NCBI GenBank assembly: GCA_934438135.1
Contig: CAKSBP010000010.1
Coordinates: 16,640 to 80,639, forward strand
Length of the DNA: 64,000 bases
Origin: an uncultured Clostridium sp.
Lineage (GTDB): Bacteria; Bacillota; Clostridia; Lachnospirales; Lachnospiraceae
Direction: 5' to 3'
Made by a program: the position numbers and the translations under genes. The stretch's first letter is position 1, and each line of letters opens with the position of its first letter. Positions 1 to 7,883 of the stretch are shown one piece after another. Below the pieces are notes generated by a model. The model was not told the origin of the DNA. It ran no database searches and saw nothing but the letters and a program-made list of their open reading frames with translations.

Positions 1-1
1 T

Positions 2-727
2 GGTATTAATGCAAGTATGAAATTACTTGGCAAGGAACAGCTTGTACTTGATCGATCACAGGCTTATATCGGTGTTTTAATTGATGATTTAGTTACGAAA
101 GAAACACATGAACCTTATCGTATGATGACATCCAGAGCAGAGTATCGTTTGATCTTAAGACAGGATAATGCAGATTTACGATTAACTCCAATTGGCTATA
201 AAATTGGATTAATCGATCAGGAGCGTTACGATGGCCTATTAAAGAAAGAACAGCAGATTAAAGATGAAACGAAGCGTCTTGAGAAGACAACAATTGGGGC
301 TTCTAAAAAAGTTCAGGAAGAATTAGAGAAGCACAATAGTACACCTTTAAATTCAGGAGCAAGTCTGGCTGAACTTCTTAAAAGACCAGAACTTGATTAT
401 GAAAGTCTGAAAGAAATTGATAAAGACAGACCAGAACTTCCTAAAGATGTAACCGATCAGGTGACAATTAATATTAAATATGATGGTTATATTCAAAGGC
501 AGTTAAGACAGGTGGAACAGTACAAGAAACTTGAAAATAAAAGAATACCAGAGGATATTGATTATGAAAGTGTAAACAGCCTTCGAATTGAAGCAAAGCA
601 GAAACTTTCTAAGATCAGACCAATCTCAGTTGGACAGGCATCCCGAATTTCAGGGGTTTCCCCAGCAGATATCTCAGTATTGCTTGTATATCTGGAACAG
701 TATGGAAGAAAAAGGAGTGCAAAGTAG
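2..727 (+). CDS. mnmG: MnmG (GidA), tRNA U34 carboxymethylaminomethyl synthase subunit, 5'-truncated
   Basis: C-terminal part of the FAD-dependent enzyme that, with MnmE, modifies U34 of certain tRNAs. The reading frame is open from base 2, so the gene begins left of the window and about 241 codons are visible. The recognisable stretch is the MnmG signature DRSQAYIGVLIDDLV followed by EPYRMMTSRAEYRL and RQDNADLRLT. The helical C-terminal domain ends with an IRPISVGQASRISGVSPADI-type segment, which binds MnmE and tRNA in the family. rsmG follows after 5 bases and its ribosome site (AAAGGAG) lies inside the mnmG end, so the two are translationally linked. This is the standard order near the replication origin in Firmicutes. 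Confidence 0.97.
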   Translation, partial: GINASMKLLGKEQLVLDRSQAYIGVLIDDLVTKETHEPYRMMTSRAEYRLILRQDNADLRLTPIGYKIGLIDQERYDGLLKKEQQIKDETKRLEKTTIGASKKVQEELEKHNSTPLNSGASLAELLKRPELDYESLKEIDKDRPELPKDVTDQVTINIKYDGYIQRQLRQVEQYKKLENKRIPEDIDYESVNSLRIEAKQKLSKIRPISVGQASRISGVSPADISVLLVYLEQYGRKRSAK

Positions 728-732
728 AGTTA

Positions 733-1446
733 ATGGATTTAAATTATTTGATCGATCAATTTAAGAAGCTTGAAATGGAAATTAGTGAAAAGCAAATTGA
801 TCAGCTAGTGAAATATTATAACATGCTGGTTGAAAAAAATAAGGTAATGAATCTGACTGCTATTACAGAGTGGAAGGATGTTGTATTAAAACATTTCGTT
901 GATAGTGCTGCAGTCGGAAAGCATATCGAACTAACAACACAGTCTATTGCAGACATCGGAACAGGTGCAGGATTTCCAGGAATCCCATTAAAAATTTTAT
1001 ATCCAGACACAACGGTTCTTTTAGTAGATTCTTTAAATAAAAGAGTGAAGTTTTTAAATGAAGTAATTGAAGAACTGGGGATTCAAAAGATTGAAGCTGT
1101 GCATGGAAGGGCTGAAGAAATAGGTCATAATCCATTGTATAGAGAACAATTTGATCTTTGTGTTTCTAGGGCAGTTGCTAATCTTTCTACTTTATCTGAA
1201 TATTGCCTGCCTGTAGTAAAAACAGGCGGATATTTTATTTCTTATAAATCAGGGAATATTCAGGAAGAAGAACAGAATGCGAAAGGTGCTGTTTTTAAGC
1301 TTGGTGGAAAAATTGATCGGGTAGATACATTTACATTACCGGATTCTGATATAGAGAGAAGTTTTGTTTTTATTGCTAAAAAATCAAAAACTTCTAAAAA
1401 ATATCCACGTACTGCAGGAAAGCCTTCAAAAGAACCATTAAGTTAA
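733..1446 (+). CDS. rsmG: RsmG (GidB), 16S rRNA G527 N7-methyltransferase
   Basis: Rossmann-fold SAM-dependent methyltransferase that methylates N7 of G527 in 16S rRNA. At 237 residues it has the family length. The SAM-binding motif I is visible as ADIGTGAGFPGIPLKI near residues 70-85, followed by LVDSLNKRVKFL and the family motif CVSRAVANL. The C-terminal tail is rich in Lys/Ser (KKSKTSKKYPRTAGKP), as in other members. It forms an operon with mnmG, and a strong hairpin terminator follows. In many Firmicutes parA/noc follows directly; here three other genes are interposed. Confidence 0.97.
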   Translation: MDLNYLIDQFKKLEMEISEKQIDQLVKYYNMLVEKNKVMNLTAITEWKDVVLKHFVDSAAVGKHIELTTQSIADIGTGAGFPGIPLKILYPDTTVLLVDSLNKRVKFLNEVIEELGIQKIEAVHGRAEEIGHNPLYREQFDLCVSRAVANLSTLSEYCLPVVKTGGYFISYKSGNIQEEEQNAKGAVFKLGGKIDRVDTFTLPDSDIERSFVFIAKKSKTSKKYPRTAGKPSKEPLS

Positions 1447-1466
1447 TTTATAATATCAATAAGTAA

Positions 1467-1513
1467 AGAAGGTACACCATATGATAAAACGATCAAATGG
1501 TGTACCTTCTTCT
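1467..1513. terminator. Bidirectional intrinsic terminator between rsmG and the convergent hydrolase gene
   Basis: A 14-bp perfect stem (AGAAGGTACACCAT at 1467-1480 with its complement at 1497-1510) has a 16-base loop. It lies between two convergent genes, and its right arm touches the stop codon of the minus-strand gene, so it probably ends both transcripts. A U-tract is weak on both strands (TTCT on +), so efficiency is inferred. Confidence 0.75.
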
Positions 1514-2459
1514 ATGGTAAATAAATTTTACAGCATTCTATAAATTTTACAGGGCATTCTATTTGCGGAAGATGTTTTGTATTTAGGATTGTATCATATT
1601 CTATGGAAGGGTTAATTTCCGTATAAGAGGTAATGATTTGATCTTTCTCCGGTTCGTACTCACCTAAAATCAATTGGATATTATTATTTATATTTTTTAA
1701 AGCATTGTAAATATTTGAAGTCGTATAATTACATTGAATGCTGGAGTAGTTATACCTTGCAGAGGTGCTGCCTAGATGAGCACTTTCACAATAAGTTTGT
1801 ACAATTTTTTTGGAAATAAGATTTGAATTATAAACAAAATATTCTCGAAACTTTTTTCGAATACTTCTTTTAGAGAAAGCTACATTATAAATAAATGTAC
1901 CCAATACAGGAGTATCAATAATCCATTTAACGAATTTATCTTTGGCAGCAGGATATTTATTACTACTAGAGATACTATCTGGATTGACAAGTATCATGTT
2001 ATTAATAAGTTGAGGCTCTATGTAGCAGGTCATAAGTGCAAAGGAGCAGCTACTTCCTGTAGCAATAATACATGTTTTCTTCTTAATAATATTTTTAATA
2101 AAATCACTAATAAGCTGTACATATAGATAACTGGTATAAGTCATTTTAGGTTTTTCTGAACGTCCGCATCCTAACAGATCGATTGTGTATACAGTATGCT
2201 GTTTTGCAAGTTCATTTGAAACCCGTTTCCATTCGTATCCGGAACTGCATGATGTTAAATCATGAATTAGTAATAGCGGGGATCCAGAACCTTTTACACT
2301 GTAGGAAATTTTACCGAATCTCCAGGTATAATAATTTTCTGTATTGGAAAATAATAATTCTTTTGTAGTGCTTAGGACAAAGGAAAGTTTATTATATAGA
2401 CAAAAACCGAGAGAAGCCAGTGCACTTAATGTAATAATATATGATGCTTTCTTTTTCAA
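1512..2459 (-). CDS. Membrane-anchored alpha/beta hydrolase
   Basis: A 315-residue alpha/beta-hydrolase-fold protein with an N-terminal hydrophobic segment (residues 8-28) that is probably a membrane anchor or uncleaved signal. Fold landmarks are the oxyanion-loop strand LLLIHDLTSCSSG, the strand IDLLGCGRSEKP, a nucleophile elbow ATGSSCSFAL where the usual G-x-S-x-G reads G-S-S-C-S, and a late TKHLPQIECP that supplies the catalytic His. The substrate cannot be told: esterase, lipase and haloperoxidase-like relatives share these motifs. It stands alone, convergent with rsmG and divergent from the histidine kinase. The altered final glycine of the elbow is unusual but does not remove the nucleophile serine. 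Confidence 0.8.
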   Translation of the reverse strand: MKKKASYIITLSALASLGFCLYNKLSFVLSTTKELLFSNTENYYTWRFGKISYSVKGSGSPLLLIHDLTSCSSGYEWKRVSNELAKQHTVYTIDLLGCGRSEKPKMTYTSYLYVQLISDFIKNIIKKKTCIIATGSSCSFALMTCYIEPQLINNMILVNPDSISSSNKYPAAKDKFVKWIIDTPVLGTFIYNVAFSKRSIRKKFREYFVYNSNLISKKIVQTYCESAHLGSTSARYNYSSIQCNYTTSNIYNALKNINNNIQLILGEYEPEKDQIITSYTEINPSIEYDTILNTKHLPQIECPVKFIECCKIYLP

Positions 2460-2614
2460 GTGAATTCTCCTTTCTACTCAAAACTATTTATATGCAAAAG
2501 ATATGTTACTAATTAATTCTATTGTAGCACAAGCCAACCAAAAAGAAAATCCAATAAAAAGTATAATTTACAAAAAAAGTATTTTACCGGTCTTACTCCA
2601 CACGAATTATTAAT

Positions 2615-2643
2615 TTTACAATTGAAATTTTTTAGTTTATAAT
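2615..2643 (+). promoter_or_regulatory. Sigma-A-type promoter for the two-component operon
   Basis: TTTACA (2615-2620) and TATAAT (2638-2643) are separated by 17 bases, about 30 bases upstream of the kinase start. This close match to the vegetative consensus is read from the sequence; the start of transcription is not known. Confidence 0.6.
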
Positions 2644-2673
2644 ATACTTATTGAATTTTGTGAGGGATAAAGT

Positions 2674-3642
2674 ATGAAACTTTATAAAAACTATGAGCAG
2701 TTAATTAGTAGATTAAAATTAAATTCTGACGGTATAAAGGATATTTTAGATAAAAAGAATGATGAGATACATATATTGTTAAAAAAAATCGAATCAATTC
2801 TGGGAGAAAAAAGTGATTTAGACGAGGACGTAAAAGGAATACTATTACAGACGAAGGAATCGCTGATTTATCAGCAGAGTGATATGAGACAGTGCTATGA
2901 CTATATGAAACAGTTGTTTGATAGTATGGATCAGCTTTTTAGGCTTGGAGAAGAAACACGGAAGTTTGAAAAGGATAATGAAAGAAAAACAAATATAAAG
3001 TTTCTGGAGATGCAGGAGGAGGAGAGGAAAAGAGTAGCGAGAGAACTTCATGATTCCACTGTACAGAATCTGACTGGAATTATATATAAAGCAGAAATAT
3101 GTGATAAGTTATTAAGTCGAGATGTTACGAGAGTACATCTAGAACTGCAGCTTATGATTTCTTCTATAAAATCAATTATAGAAGAAATGCGGAATATTAT
3201 ATATGATTTGAGACCAGAGATTACTCAGAGTTATAATATAGGAGAATACATAAAGAAATGCATTGAAGAAATCAATGTACAAAATAATGCTATCCATATT
3301 TCATTAGAAGTACATGGAAAAGAGATGAAGCTAGACAGAGTTGTTTTTCAGGCAGTATTACGGGTTATCGGAGAGGCTTTGAAAAATATTGTAAGACATG
3401 CGGAGGCTTCCAGTGCTTTAGTAACTATCACTTACAATACCAGTAGCTTAATTATCAATATAAGTGACAATGGAAAAGGATTTGAAACATTAGAACAATA
3501 TAGTAGAAATAAGTTTGGTTTATCTATTATGAAGGAACGAGTAGAGTTGTTGGGTGGAGATATTAAAATTTCATCAAAAGAGAATAAGGGGACGAGTATT
3601 TGGTTTGAGATACCAAACGCATATAGTGAGGATGAGGAATAA
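2674..3642 (+). CDS. DegS/NarX-type sensor histidine kinase, cytoplasmic
   Basis: Sensor kinase of 322 residues with no transmembrane segment. Residues 1-110 are helical and charged, likely coiled-coil sensing or dimerisation, as in DegS. The HisKA_3 dimerisation helix carries the H-box RELHDSTVQNL with the phosphoacceptor at about His126. The HATPase_c domain shows the N-box (GEALKNIVRHAEAS) and the G1 box (DNGKGF), then GLSIMKERVELLGG. The stop codon overlaps the start of the response regulator (TAATG), so the pair is a translationally coupled operon. The signal is unknown; a cytoplasmic sensor suggests an internal cue or a partner protein. Confidence 0.92.
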   Translation: MKLYKNYEQLISRLKLNSDGIKDILDKKNDEIHILLKKIESILGEKSDLDEDVKGILLQTKESLIYQQSDMRQCYDYMKQLFDSMDQLFRLGEETRKFEKDNERKTNIKFLEMQEEERKRVARELHDSTVQNLTGIIYKAEICDKLLSRDVTRVHLELQLMISSIKSIIEEMRNIIYDLRPEITQSYNIGEYIKKCIEEINVQNNAIHISLEVHGKEMKLDRVVFQAVLRVIGEALKNIVRHAEASSALVTITYNTSSLIINISDNGKGFETLEQYSRNKFGLSIMKERVELLGGDIKISSKENKGTSIWFEIPNAYSEDEE

Positions 3643-4277
3643 TGTCTAAAATAAGTGTAGTACTTGCTGATGACCACATGATAGTGCGAGAAGGACTGAG
3701 GCAATTGTTAGAGCTGGAATATAATATCAATGTAGTAAATGAGGTAGGAGATGGACTTGAGTGTGTAAAGGCTGTCGTCGAGTTAAATCCAGATATTTTA
3801 ATTTTGGACATTAATATGCCTGGTTTAGACGGCTTTGGAGTTTTAAATAAATTAAAAGATAAAGAGATAAAAACCCGTGTAATTGTGTTAACATTTTACG
3901 ATCATGTTGATATGGTGGAGCGGGCAATTGACTGTGGTGCCTATGGATATATATTAAAAGAGTCTGAGTATGCAATGCTCATTAAAGCAATCAATGTCGT
4001 AATGAATGGAGAAAAATTTATTCAGCCATCTCTTGCAGCGAAACTGCGGAAACGAAATTTATTTCAGAAAACTACAGATGAGCATTTAACAAAAAGGGAA
4101 TTAGAAATTATTCGTCTTGTTGTTGCAGGACAATATAATAAAGAGATTGCATTTAATCTTAATATTAGTGAAAAGACAGTTAAAAACCATATTTCCAGTA
4201 TTTTTAGAAAAATTAATGTATCAGATAGAACACAGGCAGCAGTTTATGCAATAAAAAATAATCTGGTTAAAATTTAA
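3642..4277 (+). CDS. NarL/FixJ (DegU-like) response regulator
   Basis: DNA-binding response regulator of 211 residues. The receiver domain (1-120) has the acidic pair at Asp10/Asp11, phosphoacceptor Asp56 in ILDINMPG, switch Thr in VIVLTFYD and Lys in ILKES. The C-terminal LuxR-type HTH (about 145-205) contains LTKRELEIIRLVVAGQYNKEI and the recognition region EKTVKNHISSIFRKI. It is encoded one base into the kinase stop codon and is its obvious partner. The regulon is unknown. Confidence 0.94.
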   Translation: MSKISVVLADDHMIVREGLRQLLELEYNINVVNEVGDGLECVKAVVELNPDILILDINMPGLDGFGVLNKLKDKEIKTRVIVLTFYDHVDMVERAIDCGAYGYILKESEYAMLIKAINVVMNGEKFIQPSLAAKLRKRNLFQKTTDEHLTKRELEIIRLVVAGQYNKEIAFNLNISEKTVKNHISSIFRKINVSDRTQAAVYAIKNNLVKI

Positions 4278-4292
4278 TGTATTTTACCGTAA

Positions 4293-4308
4293 TGTTTCAC
4301 GTGAAACA
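4293..4308. promoter_or_regulatory. parS: parS centromere site upstream of parA
   Basis: Perfect 16-bp TGTTTCACGTGAAACA, the canonical Firmicute parS recognised by ParB/Spo0J. It is embedded in a longer 24-bp perfect palindrome (4289-4312). It lies between the response regulator and parA, about 90 bases before the parA start, so ParB could both nucleate here for segregation and influence parA transcription. Confidence 0.95.
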
Positions 4309-4394
4309 TTACAAGTTTAATTATAGTGTAGATATAATATCAATTAAATGATATAATATCTTTGTTATAATTTTATGTTTAGAAAGGTGATTAA

Positions 4395-5177
4395 ATGAAT
4401 CGTATAATTGCAGTATCCAATCAAAAAGGTGGAGTCGGAAAGACGACAACAGCAATCAATTTATCCGCATGTTTAGCTGAAAAGGGTAAACGTGTTTTAG
4501 TTATAGATATTGATCCGCAGGGAAATACAACAAGTGGATTCGGCATGGACAAGTATAATTTAGATTATACGGTATATGAACTTATGGTAGGTGAATGTAC
4601 ATTAGAAGATTGTATGATTGATAATGTATATGAGCAGTTATCTATTATTCCATCTAATGTTAACCTTGCGGGAGCCGAAATTGAATTGCTTGATATAGAT
4701 GAAAAAGAATATATTTTGAAAAAGCAAATTGATACAATTAAAGATAAGTTTGATTATATTATCATTGACTGTCCACCATCCCTTAATATATTAACTATTA
4801 ATGCTATGACCACTGCAAATACGATTTTAGTTCCAATTCAGTGTGAGTATTATGCCTTAGAGGGGCTTTCACAGTTAATACATACGATCGATTTAGTGAA
4901 AGCAAGACTGAATCCAGACTTGAAAATCGAAGGTGTTGTGTTTACTATGTATGATGCCAGAACAAATTTATCACTTCAGGTCGTAGAAAATGTAAAAGAA
5001 AATCTGGAGCAGAATATTTATAAGGCAATTATCCCAAGAAATGTCCGTTTGGCAGAGGCACCAAGTCATGGAATACCAATAAATATTTATGAACCAAAAT
5101 CAACAGGAGCAGAAGCATACCGACAGTTGGCTAACGAGGTTATAGAAAGAGAGGTATCAGATGACAGGAAAGAATAG
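4395..5177 (+). CDS. parA: ParA/Soj chromosome-partitioning ATPase
   Basis: MinD/ParA-superfamily ATPase of 260 residues, the usual chromosomal ParA length. It has a deviant Walker A (KGGVGKTT, residues 10-17), Walker A' (DIDPQGNTTSG), and Walker B-like YIIIDCPPSLNILTINAM. It binds DNA non-specifically as an ATP dimer and moves ParB-parS complexes; in Bacillus it also controls DnaA. The start follows AGAAAGGTG. It overlaps parB by 17 bases. No N-terminal HTH is present, which fits the chromosomal rather than the plasmid type Ia class. Confidence 0.96.
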   Translation: MNRIIAVSNQKGGVGKTTTAINLSACLAEKGKRVLVIDIDPQGNTTSGFGMDKYNLDYTVYELMVGECTLEDCMIDNVYEQLSIIPSNVNLAGAEIELLDIDEKEYILKKQIDTIKDKFDYIIIDCPPSLNILTINAMTTANTILVPIQCEYYALEGLSQLIHTIDLVKARLNPDLKIEGVVFTMYDARTNLSLQVVENVKENLEQNIYKAIIPRNVRLAEAPSHGIPINIYEPKSTGAEAYRQLANEVIEREVSDDRKE

Positions 5178-6051
5178 ACATGGATTAGGAAAGGGACTAG
5201 ATTCTATTATTCCTACAAGAGCCAATGCAACAGTATCTGATAAAAAAGAAATGTCTAATGTTTCACGTGAAACATTAATAAATATAACAGATATTGAGCC
5301 AAATCGTGAACAGCCAAGAAGAAACTTTAATGAAGATAGTCTTCAAGAACTTGCTGAATCAATTAAGCAGTACGGAGTGGTTCAGCCGCTTATTGTTCAG
5401 AAAAAAGAGAATCATTATGAATTAATTGCTGGTGAAAGAAGATGGCGTGCTGCAAGAATCTGTGGATTAAAGCAGGTTCCTGTTATTGTAAAGAATTATA
5501 CAGATAAAGAAATACTAGAAATTGCGTTAATAGAGAATATTCAACGGGAAGATTTAAATCCGATAGAAGAAGCACATGCGTATCAGAGATTAATCAGCGA
5601 ATATGGAATGAAGCAGGATGAGGTCGCTGAGCGTGTAGCAAAGAGCCGAGTTGCGGTTACAAATTCTATTAGGCTTTTGAAACTTGGCGATAATGTACAG
5701 CAGATGTTGGTAGAAGAATTAATCAGCAGCGGGCATGCCAGAGCACTACTTTCTATTACAGATAAAGAAAAACAGTCAGAACTGGCAACAAAAGTTTTAG
5801 ATGAAAAATTAAGCGTCAGGGAAACTGAAAAGTTAGTGAAAAGTACGTTAAATGGTAAAGATAAAGAAAAGAAAAAGAAAAATGAAGTAGAGGATTTAGT
5901 ATACAAGGACTTAGAGGAAAAAGTAAAATCAGTACTTGGAACAAAAGTAAAAATAGTTCGTAAAAATAAGAACAAGGGAACTATTTCTTTAGAGTACTAT
6001 TCGGATGATGATTTGGAAAGAATCATTGAACTGCTTTTATCTGTGAGTTAA
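5161..6051 (+). CDS. parB: ParB/Spo0J centromere-binding CTPase
   Basis: ParB family protein of 296 residues. The N-terminal ParB/Srx nuclease-like domain carries the CTP-binding signatures PRRNFNEDSLQELAESIKQYGVVQPL and LIAGERRWRAA. It is followed by LIENIQREDLNPIEEA and an HTH with the segment MKQDEVAERVAKSRVAVTNSIRLL. A Lys-rich linker and a C-terminal dimerisation domain end the protein. The gene overlaps parA by 17 bases and contains a parS site within its own early coding region, encoding NVSRET. Confidence 0.96.
   Translation: MTGKNRHGLGKGLDSIIPTRANATVSDKKEMSNVSRETLINITDIEPNREQPRRNFNEDSLQELAESIKQYGVVQPLIVQKKENHYELIAGERRWRAARICGLKQVPVIVKNYTDKEILEIALIENIQREDLNPIEEAHAYQRLISEYGMKQDEVAERVAKSRVAVTNSIRLLKLGDNVQQMLVEELISSGHARALLSITDKEKQSELATKVLDEKLSVRETEKLVKSTLNGKDKEKKKKNEVEDLVYKDLEEKVKSVLGTKVKIVRKNKNKGTISLEYYSDDDLERIIELLLSVS
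5259..5274. promoter_or_regulatory. parS: Second parS site, inside the parB coding sequence
   Basis: Another perfect TGTTTCACGTGAAACA, extended to a 22-bp palindrome (5256-5277). It is read in frame as codons for Val-Ser-Arg-Glu-Thr in a poorly constrained linker before the ParB domain. Two sites 966 bases apart make this locus a local ParB loading zone. Confidence 0.95.
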
Positions 6052-6075
6052 TATACTAAATAAGGAGATAGCATA

Positions 6076-6594
6076 ATGAGTTTGTTTGAACAATTAGGAA
6101 TAGATATGTATACCGATTATATTATTGTAGGAATGGCAGCAATAATAATCGTTCTATTTATTCTGATTATTGTTTTGTTTGCAAAAACAGCAAAACAAAG
6201 AAAGAGATTAAATAAGTTTATGGGTGGTGCGGATGCCAAAAGTCTGGAAACTCTGATTCATGACAAGCTAGAAGATATGCAGCAGACACAGGATGGAATC
6301 ACAAGAGTGGAAGAAAAGGCAGCAGCAGTAGAAGAAGCATTAAAGTCTACATTTAGCAAGTCTGCAATTGTAAAATATGATGCATTTAGAGAGATGGGTG
6401 GAAAATTAAGTTTTGTGTTAGTTTTACTAAACGCGGATAATAATGGATTTATCATAAACTCTATGCATAGCAGCAGAGAAGGCTGTTTTACCTATATTAA
6501 AGAAGTTATTGGTGGTAAATCATTTGTAACTCTTGCTGACGAGGAAAAGCAGGCGTTAGATGAGGCTGTGAACAGTACAAATTATATGGAATAA
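6076..6594 (+). CDS. DUF4446 family membrane protein
   Basis: A 172-residue protein with one strong N-terminal transmembrane helix (about residues 15-36), then a short basic segment (KTAKQRKRLNKFMGG), a helical region with heptad-like spacing (MQQTQDGITRVEEKAAAVEEAL) and a compact C-terminal domain (SKSAIVKYDAFREMGGKLSFVLVLLN...). This architecture matches the DUF4446 family commonly found after parAB in Clostridia. Function is unknown; position suggests a link to chromosome or cell-envelope organisation, which is inference. The start follows AAGGAG. Confidence 0.85.
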   Translation: MSLFEQLGIDMYTDYIIVGMAAIIIVLFILIIVLFAKTAKQRKRLNKFMGGADAKSLETLIHDKLEDMQQTQDGITRVEEKAAAVEEALKSTFSKSAIVKYDAFREMGGKLSFVLVLLNADNNGFIINSMHSSREGCFTYIKEVIGGKSFVTLADEEKQALDEAVNSTNYME

Positions 6595-6612
6595 GTAAAA
6601 GTAGGGTTATAT

Positions 6613-7674
6613 ATGAGGAGAAAATCAATTAATTCGGTAAAGGGCAATGAAATATTAGCAAAAGATATTTATAGCAATACAGATACAATATTGATGGCTT
6701 CCGGAATGGTGCTGAAAAAAGAGTATATAGAAAAACTAAAACAGCTTAATGTGAATTATGTATATGTAGAAGATAATTTTCCAGTGGAACAGATGGATAG
6801 TGAAACAGTGGAAAAGCGAATACATGAACAGTGTCAGACAGCAATTAGAACTGTTTATGATAAGTTCTCATACTATGGAAATGTGGAACTTAAGGAACTA
6901 AGCGATGTAGCATATAAAGTAATCGTAGAGGTTTTGAAAGAGCCAAACGTATTATATTCTGTTGAATGTGTTCGTCAGAAGCAGGAAAGCTTATATATGC
7001 ATTGCTTGAATGTGTGTGCATTAGCTGTTCTGGTTGGTCTCAAAATGAAACTGCCAAGAGCATCAATTGATGATATTGCAATTGGAAGTGTTTTACATGA
7101 TATCGGATATCTTTATATAGATATACCGTATTTATCAAATGGATTAATTAAGCAGCAGGATATAGATATGCAGGCAATTAAGAAGCATGTTATCTATGGA
7201 TATACAGAAGTAGAGAATGAAGTATGGCTAAGTAAGAAAGCAAAAAATATTATTCTTTCCCATCATGAGTTTATTGATGGTTCTGGATATCCATTAAAAT
7301 TATCTGCCGATGATTTAGATATAGAAACGAAAATTGTAACAGTATGTGATCAGTTTGATAGTCTTATTTATGGGAATATGGTTGCACAGATGAAAAATCA
7401 TGAAGCAATTGAGTATATTATATCTCAAGCAGGAACTAAGTTTGATTCAAATGTAGTAGATGCATTTAAGTATTCTGTTGCAGCATATCCAAATGGTTCA
7501 CAGGTTATAACGAGTGATGGAGATATTGCAGTAGTAATTGATCAAAATGTCGATTTCCCAACTAGACCAATTATAAAACTGCTGAAGAATTCAGAGGGAA
7601 TTCCTTATAATCCATCTGTAGTAAAAAATTTGGTTAGTGAGTTATCGCTATTTATTGATGATATTATTGAGTAA
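6613..7674 (+). CDS. HD-GYP domain protein, probable cyclic-di-GMP phosphodiesterase
   Basis: 353-residue cytoplasmic protein. The N-terminal 110 residues resemble the small domain preceding many HD-GYP domains (GMVLKKEYIEKLKQLNVNYVYVE). The catalytic part has His in MHCLNVCALA, the HD pair in VLHDIGYLYIDIP, a further metal-binding His in IKKHVIYGYTEVE, the HHEFIDGSGYP motif (HH plus GYP) and VCDQFDSLIYG. With HD and GYP signatures intact it should hydrolyse c-di-GMP. It follows the DUF4446 gene after 18 bases, so it may share its transcript, and a terminator follows. Confidence 0.9.
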   Translation: MRRKSINSVKGNEILAKDIYSNTDTILMASGMVLKKEYIEKLKQLNVNYVYVEDNFPVEQMDSETVEKRIHEQCQTAIRTVYDKFSYYGNVELKELSDVAYKVIVEVLKEPNVLYSVECVRQKQESLYMHCLNVCALAVLVGLKMKLPRASIDDIAIGSVLHDIGYLYIDIPYLSNGLIKQQDIDMQAIKKHVIYGYTEVENEVWLSKKAKNIILSHHEFIDGSGYPLKLSADDLDIETKIVTVCDQFDSLIYGNMVAQMKNHEAIEYIISQAGTKFDSNVVDAFKYSVAAYPNGSQVITSDGDIAVVIDQNVDFPTRPIIKLLKNSEGIPYNPSVVKNLVSELSLFIDDIIE

Positions 7675-7733
7675 TTCATGAAAAATAGTCCTTGAATAGT
7701 GGAATAAATAAATTGAATATAAAAATCAGATGG

Positions 7734-7787
7734 AAAACCATTTAAGGCAATATGCTCAAATTGCTTTAAGTGGTTTTATTTATTTTG
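7734..7787 (+). terminator. Terminator after the HD-GYP gene
   Basis: Long hairpin: AAAACCA plus TTTAAGGCAA (7734-7750) pairs with TTGCTTTAAG plus TGGTTTT (7761-7777) with one mismatch. A T-rich tail follows (TTATTTATTTT). Confidence 0.8.
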
Positions 7788-7801
7788 CTAAGGAAAAATC
7801 A

Positions 7802-7842
7802 TTGACTTTTAGATTTCAATAATATAAACTAAAAATAGTTTA
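7802..7842 (+). promoter_or_regulatory. Promoter and candidate operator of the GH36 gene
   Basis: TTGACT (7802-7807) with TATAAA (7823-7828; short 15-base spacing) forms a probable promoter. It overlaps the inverted element AACT-AAAAAT-AGTT (7827-7840), also seen before the sugar-binding protein and GH5 genes. The operator role is inferred from this recurrence. Confidence 0.4.
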
Positions 7843-7883
7843 AAAAATAGCTAAAATTTACTTAATAATAAAAGGAGTTTACT

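Noticed and set aside
5583..5975. 130-codon minus-strand ORF inside parB
   Set aside because: Shadow of the Lys/Glu-rich parB frame giving a Phe/Ser-rich product; parB is certain.
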